Shown: positions 23,901 through 32,576 of the stretch, one piece after another
Position numbering within the stretch: the first letter of the stretch is position 1
How the letters are laid out: the number at the start of each line of letters is the position of its first letter
The notes under the pieces: model-generated
What the model saw: the letters and a program-made list of their open reading frames with translations, nothing else
What the model was told of the DNA's origin: nothing
Databases searched by the model: none
DNA from: Branchiostoma floridae
Taxonomy: Eukaryota > Chordata > Leptocardii > Amphioxiformes > Branchiostomatidae
NCBI RefSeq assembly: GCF_000003815.2
Contig: NC_049981.1
Coordinates: forward strand, 21,540,091-21,604,090
Direction: 5' to 3'
DNA length: 64,000 nt
Translations under genes and position numbers: made by a program

Positions 23901-26900
23901 GATATACGGGTAAACGGAAAATCTTTGATATACGAAGCTCAATACCTTGCCGCCACGGAAAAGGCGCCTTTGTGTTTGGTTGAAAGCTGCTTGGTAGTCT
24001 GGATCACGTAGTCACATGTTTTGTACAGTACAAAGGATGCATTTATTCGTCTGCAGATGGCTATGGCAGCAGTCGAAAAGTAAAAACGACTGTAGAGTCT
24101 GGTAACGACTCGCTAGCCGATAAGCATGCAATTGTCCTTTGTGTTAGTGTTGACTCAACAAGATAATTATGTTCAAGTATGGTGTCTAATCTATTTTCCG
24201 ACAGGAAAGGCCTGGTCTGACAAATGATCAAACTTTGAAAACATGTCGTATTATTCACTAAACAACGAACCTCACAACATGCAGCTAATTATAAAGGACT
24301 AGATGATATGTCCCGCTTGATTGTTTATACTATTACCATTCATGAATTAGGTTAATTCCTTAGAATTGTTAGATAATAACAACTCATTTGATTTTTAAAA
24401 CCGTTTTTCATGTACAAGTTGCCACACATTGTATCCTTAGTGTATCTTGTATGTAGTGCAAGAAAGTTCCTCTTCTTCTTCTACTCTACCATGTCATGTA
24501 TTCCTGTGCATAAGTCCTTTACTTAACATGCATACTTCCCGTTTGAATCTCGTGAGTTAAGAAATATATTTTCTTGAAAGTATATTTACAAACTATTGTC
24601 AAACCCTCTCAGGCTATATTTACTGTTAAATGTAAGTAATCGTGATGACAATGTAATATTTAGGTGTGTCATTGCCTTTTCCAATACGCCAACACGGTGA
24701 ATTTTAATTGCTGATGTTCAGTGTGTTCTACTGTTGTGTGCCCTTCGCTTATAAAGTACGCCAGAAGATTTTGCTTGGGTAGAGAATGTTGATAAGCTTA
24801 TTGGACCGTCTTTACATCACCGAAGATGGAACAACTCTACTTTTGATGGTGATTTCTACAGAAAGCTGATAACGTGACTAGACAGTGGAATAAGGCATCT
24901 TTGTTGACCAGTGAGCTGGTAAATTACATTTTGTAACCAAAGTTCAAGAAAGTGGAAACCTAGCCATCTTTACATCTTTTATCTCTATAGTTTGCTGTCA
25001 GGAATATATAATGGGCTTTAAAAGATAGTGGTCAACAACAGCTGTCCACCAGTCGAAAATCACGACAATAGCACATCCGGTAAAATTTGAAATTCTGCTT
25101 CAGAACAATAGGAACCCGCTAGAAGGTCCGATTTCGAACTTGACCTTCATAATTTAAATTTTCTTAACTCCTACCCACCTACTTATTATCACGACTATAC
25201 ATTCCCAACCATGATTCATGAGTTGTGATAATAGCAAATATACACACATCCTGTGCAGTACCGTACATGTACCAGGAAGCCATTTCTTTTAAAAACATCA
25301 CGAACATCCACTTATACTGCTTCTCGAATCATGCTTTTTTTTCATCCAAAGCCACCTAAGTCGAACACATTACCTACCGGCCTATGTAATCGGCGCATAT
25401 CTAAGATCTGAGGAAAATGACATGTTTCCGATGACGTCCCTGAAAAATTAGCATCGTTAGATAGGAATCGTAGATGTCGGCGAACGTGATCCAAAAACAC
25501 CAAGGACGTTATATAACGTCGTTAATAATGGTATATAACGTCCTTGAAAATATCATCTAACAATGTGAAATCGAAGTACATCATAGCGCCGGTATTTCTA
25601 AAATCATATTCTGATTTTACAGATATTCGTTGTGGAAGCATGATTTCTATTTCAACAGAAAATGATTTTATAACACTTTCATCACTAAAATTTCAGATCG
25701 AAAATTTCATGCCACTTTATTTGCTTGCGGTTGGCCAGAATAAGCTAGGGACAGGTTTTCGCTAAGGCCAGTCGAGTAACCACAAATATGGCATTTTCTT
25801 TAGGTGGATTCACACGTGCGTGCATATTTAAGTCCGTGTGAGCTCCGTATGATGATGGAAGTATGGGAGTAGTCTTAGCCCCCACCAGGCTCCACAGGTC
25901 GCTCGAAAAATATTAGAAATTGAACAAATATAGCCAGATAACAAGCCAGCAGAGTTAGCTAGGACACAAACCATACTCTTCGAACAGCTAACTCCACTAT
26001 AGCATGTTATGTATCTATAATTTTCTCCAATTTCTCCTATTTTTTCAGCGACCTGTGGAGCCTGGTAGACGCTTAGGATTCTATACGGACCTCATACGGG
26101 CTTGAATGTATATACATGTGTGAACTTGTCTTTTCCTAGGCCTTACGATACAGAAGCAATCATGTGAACCCTTCGTGTATTCACATTGTCGCCAGACATG
26201 CTAACAGGCAGCTGAAATGCAGTGATTGATTAAGAAGTAACGACCGGCTGCCCCTAATCCTCATTAACGTCCTGCGGACGGCTTTGTTGCACACATCCGC
26301 ATTGACAGGTTGGAGGTGATTATTCACGGTGCAGACCGACTGACTCCCGCCCGCCATTAATAACATCATTGTCAAGTTGTTTCAGAAAGAGACTTCGCAC
26401 CGTTATGACGTCAGAGCGTCATCCTTCAGCCAATGAGGGGGCGAGGTTGGAATGATAGGCTTACCTGTCTACGGCCACGGCTGCCAGAGTAAAGACGGAA
26501 GAACCGACGGCAGTTCCTTGTATGAATGGAGTCATCTTGCACATCACATCACCAAGCTGGTTTTCTATAAAGGGAAAAATACAAAGGGAGGACACACGAA
26601 ATCAAATGCGGAAAATTTCTGGGAGTGAACTGACTAATGCTGAAAGACGCGCATTGGCATGACAGGGCAATGGTGTTAGATATAGGGGTGGGTACCGGTA
26701 CAGAAAATTCAGGTCCAGGTCCGGTTCAGGTCCAGAGGATCAGGTCCAGGTCCGGACCTGATCATGAACCTGATTCAGTATAAAAACTTGTGAATTGAAG
26801 GTACCCAAAACATTGGTACATTTCGCTACAAAGAAATCTGTTTTGTGGAGTACTCGACTGATGTGTTCATTTTCCTGGACCGTTCCAGTAAGAAAAAACC

Positions 26901-29900
26901 GGTTAATGTTAAATATGTAAGAACCATACCGAGTAGGCATGAGTAGCAACAGAACCTTTAGGTAATATGTCAAAGGTGAAGATCCCTAAGAAATAAATAA
27001 AACGTGTCTGAACATTGTACAGTTATGCAAATCGAGACAATAGCACGCGTACTCGGCACAATGAACGAGCTTATTATAAAATCAGAGCAACCCTGTATAG
27101 TTCATATCGCACCGTCAGTATGTTTCATTTTGTACTGATGAAGGTGACAGTCGCCGAAACGTCTACGAAAGAATTAAAAGAAGGTTGTGTAATACCCCTG
27201 TCACATTATACACGATCTTCGGGCGTATCGATGGAAGATCGGCCATATTTAAGATCGACAGACGGTTGCGCATTTTTCACTTGAAAACCGTCCCTGTCAC
27301 ATGTAAGCCATACTTTGTACCTTGTACGATTGCTGTGCAATAAAGTTAATATTATAAGCGAGTCTCGGGCGATTGCCGCGGAATCGTCGTCCGATCGATT
27401 TTCGCCAAGTGTGACAGAGGTATAACGAAGAAGACTTTGTTCATCAGAGCACATCACCCCCCCCCCCCCCGTCTAGAGAATGCCTGGGAAACGAAATAAC
27501 ATATAACGGTATGGAAGAAAATGTTCAAGACTCAGACTTATCTATAATTTAAGCACAAGTAATACGTTGGTATGAACATTCTGCTCACGATTTGATTTAG
27601 TGGTTATAAGACGAAACTACTTGGCGTATCATTCCTCACGGCTCCTAAGGCGGGTCAGATGTTCTTCACGGCCATTAGCCAGCGGAAACACAGTCTCTAT
27701 AAAACAAAGTTAACGGCAAATTTATGGCCTTTGCCATGGAATCAAGTCTGATATAGCGATATTCAGCTGAACAATCATTTGTCAGGTATCACCATGCAGC
27801 AGGGTGAACGAAAATGGGACCTGAGACATGCAATGTTTGATACAAAACAGAAATGAGTAGAAAAATTAATGGTCTATGAATGATAATATTATTTTCAGTT
27901 AAAGTTTAACTTAAAGAGTTAGCTTCAGTTCTCCCACATTGCACAAAGAGGCTGGACTGTGTGGAGATACTTTACCTATTAAGTTGAAATCTTAATTATC
28001 ATATAGCCAGTCGCCGTGGACCAATCAGAAGGCCCCGTTCCACGTTGGTTATAACGAAGTAACATATAGATTCCGGCCAGGCCAGTGTGTTCGCTTCTTT
28101 TGATTGGTCAGAATGAATCGACACCGGCACCGTTGTCGATTTGCATCGACACCGGCACCAGAAAGGGAAATACACACAGGAAAGTAAGGGATATGCAGGC
28201 ATTAGCCAATCAAAAGGAGCGAAACATATGCCAGAGCAGAGGGAATAGGTACAGACTGAAAGAGGGGGATGGCTCCTTCTGTTAACATTGGTAATACTAA
28301 TGAGTATTGTCGTTCTAAAAAGCCAAAGACTGCAGTGTTTCGAATATTTTCTGTGGAAATCTTGGTCTCAAAATGCAATCTGTAATCTTCTTACAAATGT
28401 ATGTACCAAAGAACAAATGTGAATTTTCAGAAACTGGACAACGGAATTCACACGTATAGTACCAAGGGAAATATGCGTCATACAGGAGTTTGCAATTTGG
28501 GTAGGCTATATGATAATAACGTTAATGACCCGCCTGTTCCTCGGTGTACATGGTGTCATAACGCCTGGTCCTTTGCTATAAAACCACCTCATAAAACCAC
28601 TCCTTTGCTATAAAACCACCTCATAAAACCACCTCGTTCGCTTCGCTCACTCGGTGGTTTCATTCGGTGGTTATAGCAAAGAACCAGGCGTTATGACACC
28701 ATATACACCTCGGGGCGGGTCATTAACCCTTAATTAATTGAGAACACTTACTACAGGTACTATGCCGACGCCCATAGACAGAATACTACACATACTCAGA
28801 TTACAGAAAAAGGTAAGGATGCAGAAACATTGCATATTCAGCACAATCATTATTATAATACATATGGTCTAAATACTATAGTTTGCGATGCCACACTTTC
28901 TACGTACCGAGAGACAAGCCAGACTGTGTTGAAAACCCATTCACTGGGAACTATCTAAAGCATCACTAAGCCAAAGTAATCGGGCTCCATTAGCAGAAAG
29001 GTTGCCGTTCGTGCCGATAACATGAGAGCACTACTGTGTATTTTGTCCTCTTCTGAGTGTTTGAATGAAAAAGTGCTGCCCTTCAACTCAACGCATTGTG
29101 ATTACGTGAAAAGGGCTTTTAACGCCCTGGCCTTCTCAAAACGTCAATGCAGGGCTTTTTAACGTACGCGTGTTTTCTCAGACAAAGCTAGATACAAGGA
29201 TCTCGACAATGACGGAGACTAAAGAATATTGTGGAACAGTCGAAGCACCATCGATCTAACATTGGTTGTTGAACACTGGTATGTACCCCATTACTTTACT
29301 TTTACTTTCAGACTGTACATGCAATAATAAATAGCCTTTGGTCATGACTTTGCAAAGAAAACAGTGATGTACATTACAGACATAATTTGGGGTTGGTACC
29401 GGTACAAAATTTTTTTTTTCTTATTGTACCGGTCCAGATAAACTGGACCTGAAAAATCAGTGGACCGGATCTTGGACCGATTAGAAAATGAACGGATTAT
29501 GTCTCCAGACGCTCACGCTTACTGGTCAACGCAAAATAATACTAGCGAAGTAAAGGAGAGTTGGCTGACATCTGCAAGGAGTTACATGAATATAGGAGCT
29601 TTAAACACCAGTCGACTCCACCCAACAGAATACTTAGTAGAGAAATTTACCATTGTTTTGTGTATCGCCCATTCACAGGTTTTCACAGACAATTAGGTCT
29701 AGGTTCAGGTTTGGACCTAAACCTGATCCTCTGGACCTGGACCGTATCTGCACCTGAATGTTCTGTACCAGTACCTGTCTTTGATCCTCTGGACCTGGAC
29801 CGTACCTGTACTTGAATGTTCTGTACCGGTACCCACCCCTAGACACGATACATACCCGTGTAGATATGGTTGATGAGAGTGAAGGGGATGCAGAAGATGC

Positions 29901-30168
29901 CGACCAGAAGGTCGCTGATGGCCAGGTTCAGGATGAAGTAGTCTGTTGACTTGTGTTCCTCCGGCGTCTTCCAGATGAGCCAGCACAACAGGCCGTTGAA
30001 CACGATGCACATCAGGCAGATGACGACGTAGCAGAGACCGCAGATCACGATCATGACAACCCCGATCTTATACTTCAGCGATAAGAGTTCGTCATAGTCG
30101 GAGGTGGTGGAGTTGGTGGCGGTGCTGTTGTCTGGGTAGAAGTTGATCCAGGATGGGAGGTTCGCCAT
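11430..30168 (-). CDS. NPFF-receptor-like neuropeptide GPCR, four exons, 374 aa
   Basis: The coding exons are 30168-29856, 26564-26465, 16607-16446 and 11979-11430, with phases 1, 2 and 2 and GT-AG introns. The protein has a short N-terminus with glycosylation sites N14 and N19. TM1 is about 35-66 (N58), TM2 about 74-101 (LNLAISDLLVG, D86) and TM3 about 110-136 with C113. Next come D137-R138-C139 in place of DRY, TM4 with W163, an extracellular loop 2 reading LCVEDWP (C194), and TM5 with P216. TM6 reads ALSWLPLY (P270), and TM7 reads AFSNSCVNPVVF (N310-P311). The CVEDWP loop, the KVIKML-like end of loop 3, SWLP and the LAFSNS...NP stretch fit the NPFF/GnIH receptor group. These are plasma-membrane receptors for RF-amide-type peptides, usually G-protein coupled. 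The exact ligand cannot be read from sequence; a related SIFamide- or QRFP-type receptor is the alternative. Confidence 0.88.
11983..12100 (-). repeat. LINE 3'-end remnant abutting the exon 4 acceptor
   Basis: GGATTACAGCACATTTATGT and TCTCGCATTTGGAATAATGT are shared nearly base for base with 16050-16112. The minus-strand end is an ATTC-type tail (CATTCATTTATTCAG) that runs into the splice acceptor. The (ATTC)n tail suggests an L2/CR1-like element. Confidence 0.55.
12205..12312 (-). mobile_element. tRNA-derived SINE, copy 2 (short)
   Basis: The minus strand reads CTGTGTGGCGCAACGGCTAG and later GTGGAGTGACGCCCACCGAG, matching the copy at 11223-11371 at both ends with a deletion between. It lies in intron 3 of the GPCR. 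Confidence 0.6.
12315..12450 (-). repeat. LINE 3'-end remnant with (ATTC)n tail
   Basis: Plus-strand GAATGAATGAATGAAC is the reverse of an ATTC tail. It continues into CAACAAAATTTCATCAATAA, which is also present next to the remnant at 11994, so both belong to one family. Confidence 0.5.
12665..13225. mobile_element. Foldback DNA transposon with minisatellite arms
   Basis: Termini are CAGGGGTGCCTAAGTAAT and its exact inverse. Direct copies of AGTAT flank both ends (12660-12664 and 13226-13230), a likely 5 bp target duplication. Each arm of about 160 bp is built from short tandem units containing ATACGATCCTTACGGAAA and the variant ATACGATCCACTACTA. The unique core (about 12830-13050) has no coding frame. 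The CAGGGG terminus and 5 bp duplication fit a hAT-like non-autonomous element, but this is inferred. It lies in intron 3 of the GPCR. Confidence 0.75.
13231..15044. other. Intron DNA, no exon seen
   Basis: It contains a G-run at about 13540-13557, a CpG-richer stretch at 13940-14170 with only a 34-codon frame, and a near-perfect hairpin at 14312-14342 (arms CAAGGAGCTTTTATC and its inverse around one T). No other feature is recognised. Confidence 0.45.
15045..15690. repeat. Diverged direct repeats of about 145 bp, LTR-like spacing
   Basis: GGCCCCGCTATTGAATATTA (15053) and GGCCCCGCTTATGAATATTA (15552) open two direct copies. Both continue with ATTAG.CTTCG, GTGCGGGG, a GACGTCA/CACGTCA stretch and CAGAAAAGTGC. 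A GC-rich middle (CAACGGGGCTCTGCCCCTGG) lies between them. No gag or pol frame is present; it could be a solo or LTR-like relic or a tandem duplication. Confidence 0.5.
15700..16037 (+). repeat. LINE-like 3' end with GAAA tail
   Basis: Repeated phrases such as CAAATTTCAGCTCATTTGG and CAAATTTCAAGTCATTCGG are typical of non-LTR 3' regions. They are followed by (GAAA)n and a palindromic CCATACCTATGGTATGG. No open frame remains. Confidence 0.4.
16040..16190 (-). repeat. LINE 3'-end remnant, second copy in intron 3
   Basis: It is nearly identical to 12018-12085 over about 65 bp and then continues with ATGCGGATATTGGAGTAGGA, which is similar to 47255-47290. It begins about 250 bp past the exon 3 donor. 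Confidence 0.55.
16446..16607 (-). CDS. GPCR exon 3 (loop 2, TM4)
   Basis: Acceptor ATACTTCAG|ATGCCG and donor CATCAG|GTATAT, both phase 2. It codes about residues 138-192, with TVGTIWVASTATMLPQAL as TM4 and a PLGRSI stretch leading into extracellular loop 2. Confidence 0.87.
16878..17157 (+). repeat. Interspersed repeat ending in TTGCAAATAAA (copy 2)
   Basis: It shares AAAATCACAAAACCCACA, AAGAAGTCAA and the end CGGGCACGAACTTGCAAATA with 32840-33055, and the end with 3205. It looks like a retroposon 3' region with a built-in AATAAA. Its 88-codon frame is not a gene. Confidence 0.55.
17160..20629. other. A/T-rich intron DNA, no exon seen
   Basis: This is the central part of GPCR intron 2. 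A divergent family B piece is likely at about 18440-18640 (TTTTTACGCTTTGTGTGTCC, GTCCTATTTGTACGTTTTGA). Small frames at 18546, 19733, 20053 and 20269 are unconnected and show no domain. Confidence 0.4.
20630..20935 (+). pseudogene. LINE reverse-transcriptase C-terminus and 3' UTR
   Basis: The frame ending at 20772 reads NVVKLDTAPNIVTFKRMMK, like the common LINE ending LPxxVVxAxTVxxFKxxLD. It then has a 3' region with CAGGGCCCCAGTGTAAAGC and GTTGGGCTACCCTGG and an A-rich AATAAA tail. The domain upstream is lost. Confidence 0.5.
20965..21210. repeat. Pair of direct repeats, about 74 bp, 170 bp apart
   Basis: TTTTTGCCTACTCAAATATA continues into CACCACCAGCTGTGCCTGAT at 20965 and again at 21135. 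Both continue with similar GCCGACRCRNCGTCTGAC text. No coding frame spans them. Confidence 0.6.
21215..22045. other. No gene seen
   Basis: Two small plus-strand frames (21282 and 21649) show no domain, splice context or repeat membership that I recognise. Confidence 0.35.
22050..23515. mobile_element. Foldback element with GGAACGAAAA minisatellites in both arms
   Basis: The left arm runs from about 22050: ACCGAAAGTGCG, eleven copies of GGAACGAAAA (to about 22190), then AGTATGAAGCAAA and AAATAAAATCAATG. The right arm is its inverse at about 23395-23515, with only six repeat copies. The interior of about 1.1 kb has one 106-codon frame (22562-22882) with no recognised domain, and B-box-like bits near 22990 and 23030. 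It is a DNA-transposon-like element of unknown superfamily in intron 2 of the GPCR. Confidence 0.75.
23516..25801. other. Intron DNA, no exon seen
   Basis: No domain-bearing frame occurs. A 15 bp perfect inverted repeat (CAAGGACGTTATATA at 25501 and its inverse at 25532) is the only structure noted. Confidence 0.4.
25802..26130. mobile_element. MITE family A, copy 3
   Basis: GGTGGATTCACACGTGCGTG opens it and ACATGTGTGAACTTG closes it. Inner arms are CCACCAGGCTCCACAGGTCG and CAGCGACCTGTGGAGCCTGG. It lies in intron 2, about 335 bp past the exon 2 donor. Confidence 0.72.
26465..26564 (-). CDS. GPCR exon 2 (TM3)
   Basis: Acceptor TTTATAG|AAAACC (phase 1); donor GACAG|GTAAGC (phase 2). The 100 bp code residues 105-138, with DVMCKMTPFIQG and SVFTLAAVAVDR, the conserved TM3 core and its extracellular cysteine. 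It is too short to stand out as an open frame alone. Confidence 0.87.
26683..26905 (+). mobile_element. MITE family L (GGTCCAGGTCC), truncated copy
   Basis: It starts AGGGGTGGGTACCGGTACAG and then has CAGGTCCAGGTCCGG repeated. It shares CTACAAAGAAATCTGTTTTG with the copy at 61461. The right end is missing. It lies about 120 bp upstream of exon 2 inside intron 1. Confidence 0.7.
27191..27424. mobile_element. MITE family D, copy 1
   Basis: The ends are ATACCCCTGTCACA and TGTGACAGAGGTAT, and inner palindromic parts carry CGATCTTCGGGCGTATCGAT and CGATCGATTTTCG. A module near 27308-27347 (CATACTTTGTACCTTGTACG then TGCAATAAAG) is embedded. The inverse copy is at 32576-32813. Confidence 0.75.
27425..28059. 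other. Intron 1 DNA, nothing recognised
   Basis: It starts with a C-run at about 27457-27470. No exon or repeat family is identified. Confidence 0.35.
28060..28240. mobile_element. Small inverted-repeat element
   Basis: TTCGCTTCTTTTGATTGG (about 28090) and CCAATCAAAAGGAGCGAA (about 28206) form inverted ends. Inside, ATCGACACCGGCACC occurs twice in direct order, 26 bp apart. Confidence 0.5.
28521..28727. mobile_element. MITE with about 65 bp near-perfect arms
   Basis: GTTAATGACCCGCCTGTTCC opens and the inverse GGGCGGGTCATTAAC closes. The arms continue through GGTGTCATAACGCCTGGTC and TTTGCTATAAAACCACC. The centre has direct repeats of ATAAAACCACC. TTAA occurs at both ends and may be the target site. 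Confidence 0.7.
28728..29386. other. Intron 1 DNA, nothing recognised
   Basis: No exon or repeat family is identified. A short repeated phrase (AGGGCTTTTAACGCC and AGGGCTTTTTAACG) occurs near 29110 and 29151. Confidence 0.35.
29387..29842. mobile_element. MITE family L, full-length copy next to exon 1
   Basis: The left end is TTGGGGTTGGTACCGGTAC and the right end GTACCGGTACCCACCCCTAG, with GGTCCAG and CCTGGACC repeats inside. The right half repeats TGATCCTCTGGACCTGGACC twice. It ends 8 bp from the GTATG donor motif of GPCR exon 1. Confidence 0.78.
29856..30168 (-). CDS. GPCR exon 1 (N-terminus, TM1, TM2)
   Basis: It starts at ATG 30168 in a strong context (GCCACGATGG). An upstream in-frame ATG at 30288 would add a cysteine-rich stretch that looks non-coding. 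It codes residues 1-104 and ends ACGG|GTATGT, phase 1. A MITE end lies only about 8 bp beyond the donor motif. Confidence 0.88.
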
Positions 30169-32373
30169 CGTGGCAGCTGCTGATGATGAACAGTCAGACA
30201 CGAATAACGTAACGTTACATACGTCACATTCATACGTCATGTTTAGATACGAAGATGCTGCGCGCAGTCTATAAGTATAACACACCATTGTGGAAATACA
30301 TTGGAAACAAACATCACTATATACGGTAGTGAAACGTCGCCGGCTGAATCTCGAGGGTCATTCATTAAAATCAACATGTTGATAAATTCATGTACCTGTT
30401 GTCAACCTCTTTTGTATCCACCTGTTTGTATGTATGTATGTGGGATCATGGACGTCATTAGCTGTGGACACAATACACTCTGGGTACTATTCGCAAACAA
30501 CAAACGGCTTATAATAACGCCTTCTTTGCATACGGAAAATACGAGAGTGCCAGCCTTATGTTTGTGCCAATGGGGTAGACACTCTTAATGCCCGTAGAAG
30601 GAAATTGACTCACTCTTTTGTCATTCGCCTCCTCAACTCGAACAATGGTATCATTAAGCTCACAATTCATTCAGACATGTTCACTCTCTGTAACTACTGG
30701 CAACACTATGTTGGTCTGGTCTACAAGCGGTCATGCTTTCAAATAGCATGATCATACTGCATCCCACCGGTTGTACCCACTCTGTACTATAGAATAATAA
30801 AGAATGATAAAATATTAGAACGTCATTGATGGTGTGGTGTAGAAGGCCTTGCGGAAGGTACTGTACTTCTGTGGTGTCCATAAAGATTTCAATGACACTG
30901 ACAGCGTTCTTTCTCAACCCCAAGCACGAGTACGGTCACAGTTATATTTCTGTACTTATATCATTAAGATAAAGTAAAACAACATAGACACATTTGTTAG
31001 ATTTATCAGGTTGGCAAACAATCTACTTCGTCTTGCTAGTAGCCCATCATGCCTCGATGAAGCAGATGAAAGGTTATTGACAGATAGCAGCATCTCTTCG
31101 GTTGTGTAACCTGATCTCCAGCGGATATTTTACAAAGCCCCCGATGTTTGATTGAAAAATCTTTGAAATCTGTTGACTTCAACAGGACCGCTTACAGCGA
31201 GTCCATTTGTAAAGTAGCTTCCAGGCCCAGCCTGTGATCAAGTGTCCAGTGTAGCTAAGCAGCACGCATTTTGTTATCTTTGCTATCTATTTGATAGATG
31301 TGTTTGCTTGTGGTTGGACGAACAGCATAACTCTAAAAGCTATGGATGGATTGCTATATTTGGCATGTGGTTCGGTCTGGACTTATAAAAAAAATTATCA
31401 TTGGGTTTTCCTAGTAGAAAATCTCAGGTCCTCGTCGATTTTAATGATGGTGGGTAACATGTCAATGACGGGAACATCATACTCAATTCATATATACCTT
31501 AGATTGAAGGGAACGTTCATGGATATAGTTTTATGATAAAATGATAATATTGTGACATATTGTGATAAATAGTGGAAATTACTATCGAAGTCATATGAAT
31601 GGCCATTTGAATGTGTCTTAAGATTGGTTTCCCAATGGCGATCAATATGATGCTTTTCTTTCACCAATTTATAACGTGCATAAAGAGCAACAAAACATCT
31701 AACTATTCCTACTAACTAGGGTTTCAACAATCATTACGTAATCACGTCATCACATCATTACGTAATCACGTCATCACTACATCTCTTTGTAACAATGCAT
31801 TGCAGCCTTCAGATTAGTTCACTACTGCCTACTAACAATCACAAAATTACAAAATAGTAACACTTACAGTAAAATGAGAAAAGAAATTAAGACACAAAAT
31901 TAATCTATACCAGAATTTCATCTTTTTTTAGTCACCTACAAATTATGTTCTTTTACTCACCAACAATGCTGTTACACGCCCGTGTGATTTATCCATAGAA
32001 GATGGAATGGGCCGAATTGAAACATCAGCTATGTACAGTGAATTCAATGGGTACCTTCAAATTGATGTTCAATAGGCATATCTTAGGCATCTTTAGGGTG
32101 CATGTATGTGTAATGTTTAACATCTGCGCCTAGCTTTGAGTATTTGGGATATTAGAATGTGACTTAAATAATATACAAACAGCATGTGACTGGTACAAAT
32201 GCTTCGATGATTGTGTTAAAGCCATATAGATTGGAAACAAATCCTTCTGATACTGTACATATCGGGGTAATATTTTAGCATTATGGAACACGTCAATCTC
32301 GTTGTTTTCAACATATTGTATAGCATCAAATCAATATTCCTACCAATCTCTGCAGAGAATTTAGAAGCAGTTT
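30169..32373. other. GPCR 5' flank, no gene seen
   Basis: No convincing TATA box or first non-coding exon was identified. The small frames at 30301, 30681 and 31291 show no domain. The only structured site is the 24 bp duplication at 31731-31778. Confidence 0.35.
31731..31778. promoter_or_regulatory. Two 24 bp units with TTACGTAA and CACGTCA
   Basis: TCATTACGTAATCACGTCAT followed by CAC occurs twice with period 24. Each unit has a bZIP palindrome (TTACGTAA, PAR/C-EBP type) and a CRE-like half (CACGTCA). It is about 1.56 kb upstream of the GPCR start codon. A regulatory role is inferred only. Confidence 0.3.
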
Positions 32374-32576
32374 GAGGGCGCGGTCACATAAGTCGTGCGA
32401 TCGTCGGTCGATTTTGATGCCATAGGATTTTCAAGCAAGCCATGACAGAACCAACCACAGACATGGATCCAAAACAGCATATTGTGTACCAAGACAGTCG
32501 AACTTTGCAGGAGACGTGCATTTTTGTCCTTCGAAATGCCCGACGCGATCGCAAGACCTATGTGACCGCGCCCTTA
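32374..32576. mobile_element. MITE family E
   Basis: The ends GAGGGCGCGGTCACATAAG and CTATGTGACCGCGCCCTT are inverted. Inner parts carry GTGCGATCGTCGG and CGACGCGATCGC. It directly adjoins a family D element. A decayed relative is at 45010-45190. Confidence 0.7.

Noticed and set aside
29460-30010. Frames over the family L element next to GPCR exon 1
   Set aside because: They read palindromic MITE sequence or the wrong frame of exon 1; only the minus frame from 30168 encodes TM1-TM2.
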